From: Amphiduros pacificus
Taxonomy: Eukaryota > Annelida > Polychaeta > Phyllodocida > Hesionidae
Direction: 5' to 3'
Assembly (NCBI GenBank): GCA_949316495.1
Contig: OX439004.1
Span: forward strand, 1,056,501-1,120,500
Length of the DNA stretch: 64,000 nucleotides
In this document: positions 18,700 through 29,158 of the stretch, in pieces
Numbering within the stretch: the first letter of the stretch is position 1
Layout of the letters: each line of letters begins with the position of its first letter
Made by a program: the position numbers and the translations under genes
The notes under the pieces: generated by a model
Databases searched by the model: none
Told to the model about the DNA's origin: nothing
The model's input: the letters and a program-made list of their open reading frames with translations, nothing else

Positions 18700-20059
18700 T
18701 TATGGTTGTTGCCCAGATTGCACTGACATATATCATGTTGGAAAATCAGGTTAAAAGATTAGCACAAAACACTTTTGACCCTGAGAAGAGTGCTGCACAT
18801 GTCAGATGCCAGGCAGCTGAGAATAAAGAACTGCAGAAACAATGTACAGATCCTGCTGTTCCCAAGCCACTTGTGCTGATCGGTGTAAACAGGAATAAGG
18901 AGATGGACATTGGCTTTGCTGACAAGATGGAGTGATTGTTCCACATAATATACTACATTGCCAGAAAGGAACGCCCTTTCTCAGATTTTGAAGGACTGGT
19001 TGAGCTCTCAGAGAGGACGGGGTCTTCGATGCCGCTGGAGTATAGGTCAGACAAGGCTTGTGCTAGGTATTTTTCTTTCCAATTAAGATTATTACAATTT
19101 TGTTCTTTAATTTATAACAATGATTTCTACTGACTGCACAGTATTAAAAATAGGAAAAACATATTTTCAGATTCTTGCAACATATCTATTGCCAAGAAAG
19201 GGAAGGGTTCCTGGCAAGGAGGTCAAGGAGGCCCGCTTCATCAGCCTTTTGGTAGATGGAGCCACTGATAGCGGGAACCTTGAAGATGAGATTGTCTACG
19301 TGATGTTTTGGAACAGGTCAAAGGAAATGGCCACACAGCATTTTTGGGCATACAAGATAGAGCCATTGATTTGTGCTACCACATAAAGATAAAAATAAAG
19401 ATATTTCTGAGTTACAGAGAAACAGTATATTAGAAAGTTGAATAGAATATTTGAAGAATTTTTAACTTGTTAGCTTACTTACTAAGACTTATATAATACA
19501 CTGAAAGGTAAATATGACTTCAAATTCCAGTGTTCCAGTTAACGGGTGTATCAGAGTGGCGTCTTCCTGTGTGCTGATGGTGCTCCACAATGAACACAGG
19601 CCAGAGGAATGGGCTAGTGATGAAGCTCAAAGATATTGAGTACCATTTGGCAGTCCACTGTGTGGCTCATCGATTAGAGTTAGGAGTAACTCGAGCCATA
19701 AAGGAAAACAGTTGGCTCAAGCGGCTGCAAGAGGTGCTCATTTTCTTGTTTGAGCAGTATCACTACTCACCCAAGGCCTTCATAAACTGTGAGAGTTGGG
19801 GGAAGCACTCGAAGAAAGGGTTTTATAACCTTCAAACCTCAAAGGAGCTAGATGGTTACCTTACATTCACAGGGCTACAAAGGTATGGAAAAATTGTTTT
19901 TTTTAAAAAATAGACTCCCATTTATATCACTAACATTCTTGTGACCTTGATTTAAATATTTCCAGATATTGTGCACCAGTAATGGTGTTTTCGTTGCACA
20001 CCTCCAAGATCAAGTTAGCCCAGAGAGGAGACCTGTTCCATCTGTTGTGGGGAGGGCTA

Positions 20060-22500
20060 AAAATATCCTTTTGTGACGTTAGTGTCTCGTCTGCAGAAGC
20101 TGAACGCCCTGTTCCAGTTACGAGGACTGTTGATGCGGCATACGATGTGCTCCAGTCCTCGTATGATTGTCTGCTAGTAACATCCAACGCCACGAATGCA
20201 GAGGTGACGAGGTTGAATGCCATCATCGAAGGGCCACAGCCCTAGCTGATAAGCAGGTGATGTCTACCGAGTTGGCGACTGATGAGAGGGATGAAGTGAT
20301 ACAGTCGTTTGTAGACCAACCCTCGGCTACAATGACCGCACCCGCTGCTGAGCCCGCTGCATCCGATCCAGTACTCCCGTATCTGCTAGTGGTGCCCCAA
20401 CACAAATAAAACTTCTCTGCAGTTTAAAACAAAGGTAATATTAGAAAGAAATATTGAATTATTTCCGAGCCAACACAGACACACGCTTTATGCATTCTAC
20501 TCAGTCAGTTATGACACGCTGTTATCTGTGCATGGTGCCGGCGAGCACTACAAAAACTCTATCAGAACAGCCAAAATAAACACTTTAAAGATGGAAACTG
20601 CTAATATCGAGGACCTTCTACTCGCCTCCGACACAATTCCATCTTTCTCTCAAAGAGACTCACTTTTTTCTTGTAGCAATACCACAAATTGTTCGGAGCC
20701 GTCTGCTTCGAGCTGTGCCTTCCATCCTTGTGGTAGCGTACAACGTGGCACTTTACGGATATGCCCGAGCTACGAGCTCCGGAACCACACGAGCAGACTC
20801 GTGAACGCCAATCGCTACCAATGTCTATCAGATCCGGAAACACCGGAATCACATCGGCACATGAATACATGTGGTCGTAGCATAAATGTAAACAAAGACA
20901 ATACACATTTGTCTGCTTACCAGCCAATCACGTGGTGGGATCCAGGTCGCCGGCCGGCTCAACACGTGCTTTACAGCACAGTGCTATTATAGATGGCGCT
21001 ACGAACACAAAGCCACAGCCCTCACAATACAAACCTAGCAACCAACTCCTAATTGGTTCATGTAATGTCCAGAGCATCTTGGGCAAGGTTCTACTAGTGA
21101 AGGACTACTTCTCTGAACATAACCTGTATGCACTTTTTGTTACCGAAACATGGTTACAGGACGCTAATGAAGAGAAGGTTAAAAGGGAACTTGAGGAGGG
21201 TTCCCTCAAATTTCACTCCTTCCCTCGCAAGGGACGCTCAGGCGGAGGTCTGGGTCTATTACATCGTGTTGAGCTTCCCTTTGAAACAAATAGGTTGAAC
21301 CAACCGGTTGTGACAACAATGGAACTCCTAGAAGCATCCCTTCTAATCAAAGGTAAGAAGTTCACCTTTGTAACCATCTACCGACCTGAACCTTCAGGCA
21401 GGAATAGGTACACCTACTCTGAGTTCTATGATGAGCTCACTCAACTGGTTGCACACTATGGGTCATTCAGTCATGAAGTCATCTTCCTAGATGACTACAA
21501 TTTACATGTCAATAAGCCAAATAAACCTGGTGTCATAAAGTTCAATGACATTCTATCTACCTTTGACATGAACCAATGGGTACATGAACCAACCCATAAG
21601 TTAGGGAATACCCTTGATCTTATCATCACTTTCAAAGGGAACAAGTTTCTCAAGGGCCACCTGGTGGATGAGTACATATCTGATCATAAGATGATTAAGC
21701 TATCCTTAGGTATCTCACCCCCCAAACCCCCCAAAAAATCGATCAAGTACAGAAACTTTAAGTGAATTACTATGACAAGGAACTCACATCACTCATGGAT
21801 AAACATGCTCCTATCAAGTTTGCCAAGGTCACTCAGCGCAAAACCTGTACCTTGGATGAGTGACCAATTAAAGCTGGAAAGATCTCTTAAGAGAAGGCTT
21901 GAGAGAAAAATGAACAAGACTGGTTCTCACATTGACAAGGAATTGTATAACTCTCTGAGGAACAAATACAATTCCATGCTGAAATCAGCTCAATCAACAT
22001 ACTTTTCCAACCTAGTTGAAGAAAACAAACATGACCCTAAAAAGCTTTTTAGTCATCGACACAGTCATGCACATGAAAGAGGACATACCAATGCCCCAAA
22101 CTGACTGTGAGGTCACTCAAGCTGAGAAGTTTAAACCATTCTTTCTTGAAAAAATAGAAGCCTGCCCAACTTCGCCACCAGGTGACACTACGAACAATAG
22201 TACAGCATGTCTTGAGAGGTTCACACCCTTAACCATAGATGACTTACGAAAATTGGTCAAGAGGTCTGCAAAGAAGTCATGTGAGTTGGACCCTATTCCA
22301 ACTTGGCTCCTACTGGACCTCCTGGATGACCTCTTACCAATAATTACTTCCATCATAAATAAATCACTGATGGAATCGGCAGTATCTGAAAATATGAATA
22401 TAGCCATCATAACACCCCTGTTGAAGAAACTTGGTCTAGAGCTGGTTGAGAAAAACTACAGGTCTGTTTCCAACCTGACATTTATCTCTAAGCTACCACG
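20060..22500 (+). mobile_element. CR1/L2-like LINE, copy B (3' truncated)
   Basis: Same family as copy A. It holds the ORF1 coiled-coil start (20140-20330), an internal deletion replacing the KH region, the ORF2 N-terminal extension (20440-20930), the endonuclease (20932-21765), the linker (21830-22100), and the RT start through [20 protein letters not shown] (22400-22480). It breaks off near 22500, so RT core and 3' tail are absent. Lies inside the hAT-like gene. Confidence 0.8.
20932..21765 (+). CDS. LINE copy B, AP-type endonuclease domain
   Basis: 277-residue frame with the apurinic-like endonuclease signature in order: IGSCNVQSIL (N), LYALFVTETWL (catalytic E), VTIYRPE (Y), FLDDYNLHVNKPNKPG (normally GDFN; G replaced by D here), LGNTLDLIIT and EYISDHKMIKL (the SDH catalytic pair). 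The first 35 or so residues come from a non-homologous frame and are not part of the domain. The LDDYN substitution is next to a catalytic residue, so activity is doubtful. Confidence 0.85.
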   Translation: MVGSRSPAGSTRALQHSAIIDGATNTKPQPSQYKPSNQLLIGSCNVQSILGKVLLVKDYFSEHNLYALFVTETWLQDANEEKVKRELEEGSLKFHSFPRKGRSGGGLGLLHRVELPFETNRLNQPVVTTMELLEASLLIKGKKFTFVTIYRPEPSGRNRYTYSEFYDELTQLVAHYGSFSHEVIFLDDYNLHVNKPNKPGVIKFNDILSTFDMNQWVHEPTHKLGNTLDLIITFKGNKFLKGHLVDEYISDHKMIKLSLGISPPKPPKKSIKYRNFK

Positions 22501-22525
22501 AGGCCTGTATTACAGCTCTGGTTGA
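21772..22525 (+). pseudogene. LINE copy B, pre-RT linker and RT start
   Basis: Two overlapping frames (21772-22104 and 22016-22525) carry [48 protein letters not shown] and [19 protein letters not shown]. They are separated by one frameshift near 22050. The match to the reverse-oriented copy is close. Confidence 0.8.
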
Positions 22526-22699
22526 GCTGAGTGTTGAACCTGGACTGATGCAATATTGAGGCAGCAGCTCTGACTGGTAAATACCAGCAAGTGGAGATGT
22601 TGAGCTTTGGCACCAGCATCCTCAAGGGAGAATATTACAGGTATCTAAATTATCAGTCCAGTTCTTGTCATACAATCCTTAATTGAAAACCTTTTTCAT

Positions 22700-22930
22700 T
22701 ATTTATTACGGGTTCTTGCCCATACCTATTGGGGAGGGGACCGTAATGTTCTATTACAATTATATAGAGCACTGGTACGTTCCAAACTTGATTATGGGTG
22801 TATGGTATATGGATCAGCACGTCCATCGTATATTAAAATGCTCGATCCTGTACAAAATCAAGGGTTAAGACTATGCCTTGGTGCATTTCGTACCTCGCCT
22901 GCAGATAGCTTGGCAGTTGAGGCAGATGAA
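22700..22930 (+). mobile_element. Internal fragment of the I/Nimb-type LINE
   Basis: About 230 bp almost identical to the reverse complement of 31685-31905, encoding the ORF2 post-RT region (LDYGCMVYGSARPSYIKML, LRLCLGAFRTSPADSLAVEA). It has neither the 5' nor the 3' end of the element. It lies within the decayed hAT gene. Confidence 0.8.
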
Positions 22931-23755
22931 AATTCTTGACAATTATTTGATTTACTTTCAGACAGCATTGCTAGCCATCTTCAACAGAGACTGGGGGATA
23001 TTTCCAATGGCACTATTGTCGCCATGTTCCAGACATTTGCTCACACACAGTAGCCCCCCCTAGATGACACCAAGGAATCAAAGCAGAGGTTTGCTGTACA
23101 TGGAAGGGAGCGCATAAAAGGTCTTGCCACCCATTACAAGTCAGTCCTGGAGAGTTCTGATATCTCCTTGGAATCTGTGGTGGAGGAGTTTCGGCTTTAC
23201 AAGACATAGACAAGAACAGAACAAGTGTCAGGGAAACACTGGCTACACTTCTTCGTCAAGGTAAATACTAAATTGAATGACGTTTGCAAAAGAATGGTAT
23301 TGGCCTTTTCGCAGAGATTTATCTTGTTATGGCAATCAGCACAACTGTTTAAGAACGCGGCTTCAGCAACATGAAATGGGTCAAGACAGATTGGCACTCA
23401 TCCTTGAGACCAGTTTAGCTGAGCCGCTTGATGTACATAACTTTGGAGTCTACCCCGTTAGAGAAGTTCGATGCCAAGGCATGTGTGAAACGCTGGTGGA
23501 ACTCAGGGGTCAGGGTCAGGAGGCCAGGCTTCACAGCCTGGTCAGCTTGAGTCAACCAGCCATCTGAGGAAGACCTTGTCGAAGAGCTCAGGGAAATAGA
23601 AGTTGAGATGGAGGAAGAGCTTGCAGCTTTTGCAAAGTGGAATTTGCCATTTTGAGCTGTGTTATGTTATATTTCTAAGTCAACTGTAAATATATTTGTT
23701 ATTTGAATTCCATCCATCCACATCATCAGAATCTTAACCAATGATATGTAGAAAA

Positions 23756-24845
23756 AATGAGCTGGAGGAAGGTGGTCTGAAGTTCCAATCCTTCCCCAGG
23801 ATTGGACGCACGGGTGGAGGCGTGGGACTGGAAATAATGGAGGCCTCACTGTGAGTCAAAAGCAAACACCTGACATTTGTAACTATATACAGAGCCATCA
23901 GGTGGAAATAAATATACATATGCAGAATTCTATGATGAGTTCACGCAGTTAGTTGCCCATTACGGATCATTCAACCATGAAGTCATATTTCTTGGTGACT
24001 ACAACTTCCATGTAAACAAACCAAATAAACCAGATGTCATTAAATTCAATGATATCCTGTCCACTTTTGATATGACCCAATGGGTAAATGAACCCACACA
24101 CCAATTAGGAAATACCTTAGATCTTATCATTACCTTTAGAAATAATAAGCATCTAATAAGTCACTTAGTGGATGAGTATATATCTGACTATAAAATGATT
24201 CAACTAAATCTAAATATTAACCCGCCGAAAAAAATGAAGAAATCAATATGTTATAGAAACTTTAAAAATATAGATATAAACGCCTTGAAAGGTGATATCA
24301 GGTCTATCATTCATCAAGATAGTAATCACTATCAACTAATACTAGGGGAATTAGTTGACATGTATAAGAAAATCTAAGAAAAATGAGTACAACGCCCTAC
24401 TAAAATCTGCCCAATCGGATTACTTTGCGTCATTAGTCACGGAAAATAAACATGACCCAAAGAAAGTTTTTAAGGTCAAAGATACTGTGATGCACAGACC
24501 TACGGAGACGCCCATGCCAAACACACAAAATGACCTGGACTTGGCAAATAAATTTAATAATTTCTTTATCGGAAAAATTGATCAGATAAGGCAGGATATA
24601 GATGCGACCCCTGTTGACTAAAAACCTCCAACGGGTGGCACCACTGCTGGAGAAGATTATACCAACCTCCCAGACTGTGATACCTCTAAAACCTTGAAAT
24701 ATTTCAAGCCCCTTACGCTGGATGAAGTCAGGAAATTAATAAAAAAGGCAAATCGTGTGAATTAGACCCACTACCAGCTTGGCTACTACATGACCTTCTT
24801 GATGACTTTTTACCCATAATAAAGGTCATTATAAACAAGTCATTG
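23756..24845 (+). mobile_element. CR1/L2-like LINE, copy C (diverged fragment)
   Basis: Starts in the endonuclease (ELEEGGLKFQSF) and continues with MTQWVNEPTHQLGNTLDLII and EYISDYKMIQL (24072-24377), then the linker NKHDPKKVFKVKDTVMHRP (24355-24621) and PLTLDEVRKLIKK. It ends before the RT core. Amino-acid differences from copies A and B are many, suggesting another subfamily. Frameshifts and stops are present. Confidence 0.75.
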
Positions 24846-24899
24846 ACAAGAAGTTTTATGTGGCTGTGTCTACAATTAGAAGCAGGGTAAAAAGACAGA

Positions 24900-26740
24900 A
24901 ATATCTACTTCCACCAACAGATCCCGGAAAGCAGCACAGAAATAATGAACTGCTGTCAACAACACAAAAGAATTTAACTATATCTTATACATGACGTCAC
25001 ATGGCTTTTCTACGGACACACAAATCATTTCACAAATGGCTGCCGAAATTAAATCTCTTCAAGGAGTGACATGGAACCCCAAGGACCCGTTGCGCTGGCA
25101 GAGCGATTTGTAAAAAAACACCTTTCCTTAAGATCATCGAATTACCTTTCAGCCCAATCTTCTCCAGTACCACAAGAAATCGTCAATGATTATTTCTCTT
25201 TACTTTACAAAACTCTGACTGATTTGGACCTTTTGGATAAGCCACAGCAAATTTTGAACATGAATGAAACCGGCTGGTCAAAGGTACAGCAATTTAAACT
25301 TTAAGTCCCTTTTGCCATAAGGTTGTCACACTGGATCATATTACGTCAGTACATTCAGGAACAGCCTCTGGGGAGATCCTTCCACCGATGTTGATTTTCA
25401 AGCACTGTTTACCCCAAGCTCTTGAAGACGGTTTACCTACTGATTGGCTTCTCGCTTCTTCTGAATCTGGATTTATGAATCAAACTTTATTTATTTTGTG
25501 GCTCACAGAAATTGTAATTCCATGGGCCAAAAAAATTAAAAAGAAAGTTTTAGTTATATTGGACAATGCACAATGTCATCTTGGTTTACAAGGACTGAAA
25601 GTGAACTGTTTACTTTGCCTGCCAATACTTCTAATTTTTTACAGCCTTTTGATCAGTTTTTTTTTGCGAGCTCAACACACAACCTTTATAATTTAGCCTC
25701 ATGTTTAGACTTAATTCGAGCAGGTCACATTTTTAAGCTTTTGCTTTCAAACATTCAATGTTAAATGTATGGAAACCTGACAAAATCAAGAGAGCATTTG
25801 TAAAAAACTGGCATTTATCTTTGATTCAAGTAAGGTGATTGATCCCAGAAATCTTTGTCCTGGACCCTCTACACCCAGTGATCCTCTTTGTGCACCCTCT
25901 ACATGCTCTAGTAACAATGTTTGTACTGACGTCCATGCTTCTACATCCTCTTCTCCTCCATCCTCTTGTAAGGAATGTGGCTGCACTTCTCCGTGCAATT
26001 CATGTTTAATTTCTAATAATGTGCTTGTCAGACAGGGACTAGTTTCAGACCCAATTGCTGCCAGAGTCCTTCTCCCCCCAACCAACATTCACTGTGACAA
26101 AAAACGTAAACAAAGGATAAGGACAGCGACTCAGGCCAAACATCTTACTGCAGGAAACAATTTGATTTTGACTTTGACAGAGGACCCTTCTGATATTTCA
26201 TCCACTAATGACATGCTGATTGACGAGACTGATCTTCCGACAAGAAGAAAGAGGTGCTCAGTACACCAAATAATTCAGGTAGGGGAAAAGCTAAAGGTAG
26301 GGGGAAAGTAAAGGGCAAAGGAAAGGGTCTCGAAAATAAGGTTACAAATAAGGTTACGTGTCCACGCTGTGGAATATTGGAAACAGGCAATGATGACGAG
26401 GGGTGTGGATACTGGATTCATCATCATTGCTTGAACATCCCAGATCAGGTAGGTGCATCATTGAGCAAGACTGCTGACGATGTACCATGGTATTGTGACA
26501 CATGCAAGACACAGGACAATGACGACAGAAGACAGCAACTAAATACTGCTTGTGACGTGTGTGGGGGAGATGTGTGGGTGGACTTTGGTGGAATATTGCA
26601 TGATGCAGCTAAATGTGGAACGACTTGCATGCATTTAATGCATCTGAATTGTCAGAGGTGAGACAAACAATGTACCATTCATTCCGGATAAATGGAGCTT
26701 CACTTTTTCAGTGTGCCCCCTGTATGAATAATGAAGAGTA
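24900..26740 (+). mobile_element. pogo/Tigger-like DNA transposase with C-terminal PHD finger (decayed)
   Basis: Reading order: 25071-25304 (AERFVKKHLSLRSSNYLSAQ, LLDKPQQILNMNETGW), about 25320-25680 (ITSVHSGTASGEILPPML, WLLASSESGFMNQTLFILWL, VLVILDNAQCHL, FLQPFDQFFF), 25835-26311 (Ser/Cys-rich linker, then NNVLVRQGLVSDPIAARVL), and 26254-26661 (PHD finger). The DDE superfamily triad is visible: the first Asp of the NMDETG motif is replaced by Asn (25263), the second is in ILDNAQCH and the third in LQPFD. Small frameshifts break it. Non-functional on that evidence. Confidence 0.8.
26341..26661 (+). CDS. PHD finger of the pogo-like element
   Basis: Cys4-His-Cys3 pattern: CPRCG, then GCGYWIHHHCLNIPD, then WYCDTCK. 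A second cysteine cluster follows (CDVCGGDVWVDF). PHD-bearing pogo transposases are a known arrangement in invertebrates; here it is read from sequence only. Its role would be chromatin or DNA targeting. Confidence 0.75.
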   Translation, partial: VTNKVTCPRCGILETGNDDEGCGYWIHHHCLNIPDQVGASLSKTADDVPWYCDTCKTQDNDDRRQQLNTACDVCGGDVWVDFGGILHDAAKCGTTCMHLMHLNCQR

Positions 26741-27974
26741 ATAAATAATTTGATCTTTTTATCTGCAGAACAGCCACAAAAAGTGTTATTTTTTTATAAA
26801 TAACAAAGTCATGTATTGTGGTTGTTCCACATTTGTTGCATATTTGGAAGCCTTGAACTGTATTGCACTTTCCAAAAGTGCTATATTTAAATGATTAACA
26901 TTGAGATTTAATTGTTTTAACTACCTTGTCATAAAGTATTACCAAGTTGTAAATATGAATGTCCTTGTAAAATAAGGAAAATGTACATATGGAGAAGTTA
27001 AAGTAGGTTAACCATGGTTAGAGGGAAACAACGGATTATAAGGCCATGTCACCCCAGCAGGGGTCAGTTCTCAGTGTTTAACTCACCTGCCAGATGTGTG
27101 AGCTCCAATGGTCATTAAGAATTTGAACTTGCCCCCTTCCCGTCCATCAGCATGATTGAGATTAAGGGCTACAAACCAAGCTCTATAATTCTTACTCTCA
27201 TGTTACAATGTCTTATGTTACCATGTCATAAAAAGTTAGCATGTTAATCAATGTAACCGCAACAAATATTATATTAACTATCATTGGATGGTTTCACATA
27301 TTAAGTGTGTTTTTTCTGGTGTGCCTTAATGTGATTGATATCATGCTTTATATTCAATAAAGCCGAATTTCAAATATTAATCATGAGTAGTGTTATCTCT
27401 CTAAGTATATTTGATCATATCCACTCACTTTATACAAGGGAAATGTAAATGGTTTTTTGTGCCATGATAGTTAATGTATGGGAGAAACACTGGCAGTTTA
27501 TTTGATGGTTTATAAAAATAAACAATTGTCTTAAATGAAATTGTGTTTTGAACTGAATATTTGGGGAAATTATTCAATTGCAAAGCTGCAACACTGATGG
27601 TCAAGTTATGCCATAGAGAAAGTATAAGTATTTTTTTCTCTATGGTTATGCAAGGCATAGCTAAAGAGAAGTGAACACAGATCAATTGGCAAAACCAAGC
27701 CAAAATAAAATATATTTGGAATAATGACTCAAAACCACTTCTGATCATCCTCTGAAGAAGGCTGGACTAAAAGAGATGATTTTCATCCCTACTGCTTCTG
27801 TTGGGTGCCTTATGAAATGAAACTTGCAATACATTTAGCTGTATGAATAATTATAGTTCGGCTTTTGGGGCGGAGCGTAGGCCGAATCCGTCCATTCATG
27901 AAACTAAATGCACATTCCTTGCAGTGGAGTCAAGCTAGAATATTCCCTTATGTGGGGAATTCACACTCCAAAAG
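26741..27974. other. Intergenic, nothing recognised
   Basis: No supported gene. AATAAA occurs near 27356. A short imperfect stem (TTCGGC...GCCGAA) lies near 27860-27890. Confidence 0.5.
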
Positions 27975-28001
27975 AAAATAAAAGATTGGCTACCTTCTGA
28001 C

Positions 28002-28295
28002 ATGCCTTCAAAGTATAATGCTATCACTGAGAGCAAGACTAGGTTGTGCCATTATCAATCTAACCTTTCAGCGGCAAATAAACCGGTGGAAGTTGACAAT
28101 CTTGTGCAAAATAAAAATATTAAGTGTTTAACTGATGAAACAGATTTGACTACAAAAGCTGCATTACATTATCAATTAGGATCGAGCTTCTGCTTTTCCT
28201 GCCAGATGGAACGTTTCCTTTTATATACGATTGTCTCGCCATCTGTAGTTGAACTGTACAGCATCGCTCCAGAAGATCTCCAATTCATTCAGGTT
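28002..28295 (+). pseudogene. CXC-family protein, N-terminal piece
   Basis: An open frame with SKYNAITESKTRLCHYQSNL and SFCFSCQMERFLLYTIVSPS, ending EDLQFIQ followed by a GTTTGT that could be a donor. A SINE lies 95 bases downstream. Confidence 0.45.
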
Positions 28296-28390
28296 TGTGC
28301 CTATTTATTTCAAGGGGGTATAATATTTGTAAAATCTGTCAAGACCAACTCATTTATTATATGATCCTTTCCCACTCTCTGAATTTTCAG

Positions 28391-28709
28391 GGCCACGGGC
28401 CGTGGCGCAGTTGGTTAGAGCGCCAGCTTATTAGCACCAGTTCCTCTGTGGTGATCCAAAGGTCGTGGGTTTGAACCCCGGCCGTGCCGGGATTGAACTC
28501 ATGATACAATTTCCCACATGAGCTGTGGCCCGTGCCTAAAGGGTTAACCCGTTGTCCTTGTAAATCTGTGACCGGGTGGGTTGTCATGTCAAGGACCTGC
28601 GACATGACAATTCAGTGAGGCAGCACTATATCTGTTACAAGTAGGTCTCATCACGAAATGACTGAAATAATGTTGAAAGTGATGTAAAAACCCCAAACAA
28701 AACAAAAGC
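28391..28709 (+). mobile_element. tRNA-derived SINE, copy 1 (full length)
   Basis: The 5' head is tRNA-like: box A TGGCGCAGTTGGTTAGAGC and box B GGTCGTGGGTTTGAACCCC, with a tRNA-like spacing. The body includes CCCGTTGTCCTTGTAAATCT, CATGTCAAGGACCTGCGACA and GTAGGTCTCATCACGAAATG, and the A-rich tail is near 28690. Four more copies or fragments occur at 37949-39412. Confidence 0.85.
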
Positions 28710-29019
28710 TTTAAAAACCCATGAATGATCTCAACAGGAGTATTTGGTTTTGATCCTGGCTGGATGCTGTTAATCAACACTGCTACACTTTTGAGGCACA
28801 CACATTTTGACAATTCTGATGATTGCAGGGTGTAATATAGACTGTTATCTCTGTACACTGTCATGTCAACAACATGGATGGCCAACCTATCAATGAACAA
28901 GCCAAAGCTATGCTCTGTGACGTCCACAAGGCAAGACACGCCCTTTCTGAGTCGAGAGGCTGCAATTGTGGGGCTAATATAATGCCAATTGTCAATGTAC
29001 ACACACATATATATGGGAA

Positions 29020-29158
29020 AAATGTTTCATTGTGGTAAAACCTTTCATTGTGGGAAAACATTTCATTGTGGGAGAGCGATTCATTGTTGGAAAGCATTTT
29101 TTGTGGGAAAACATTTTCTTGTGGGAAAAACATTTTCTTGTGGGAAACCATTTTCATT
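29020..29158 (+). repeat. Degenerate 18-bp minisatellite
   Basis: Around eight variants of TTTCATTGTGGGAAAACA are in tandem, drifting to TTTTCTTGTGGGAAA at the end. Any frames through it are products of the repeat. Confidence 0.8.

Larger units (their letters stand above)
18700..23655 (+). mobile_element. Decayed hAT / ZNF862-like transposase gene, interrupted by LINEs
   Basis: Coding pieces in order: 18702-19066 (ENKELQKQC, IIYYIARKERPFSDFEGLVE), 19171-19385 (RFISLLVDGATDSGN, the RNase H-like start with the first catalytic Asp), 19590-19960 (HLAVHCVAHRLELGVTRAIK), 22540-22640 and 22960-23210 (SHLQQRLGDISNGTI, KGLATHYKSVLESSD), and 23300-23655 with the hAT C-terminal dimerisation region (MKWVKTDWHSSL, EKFDAKACVKRWWNSG). 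The pieces are split by two LINE insertions and by intron-like gaps (GTATTT...TTTTCAG at 19067-19170; GTATGG...TTTCCAG at about 19883-19965). In-frame stops (for example TGA at 18933-18935) and frameshifts make it non-functional. Related genes are common as domesticated or repetitive ZNF862-like copies in animals. Confidence 0.7.

Noticed and set aside
28391-28480. Functional tRNA gene
   Set aside because: Box A and B are present, but the head runs into the SINE body and the cloverleaf is imperfect; other copies share the same tail.
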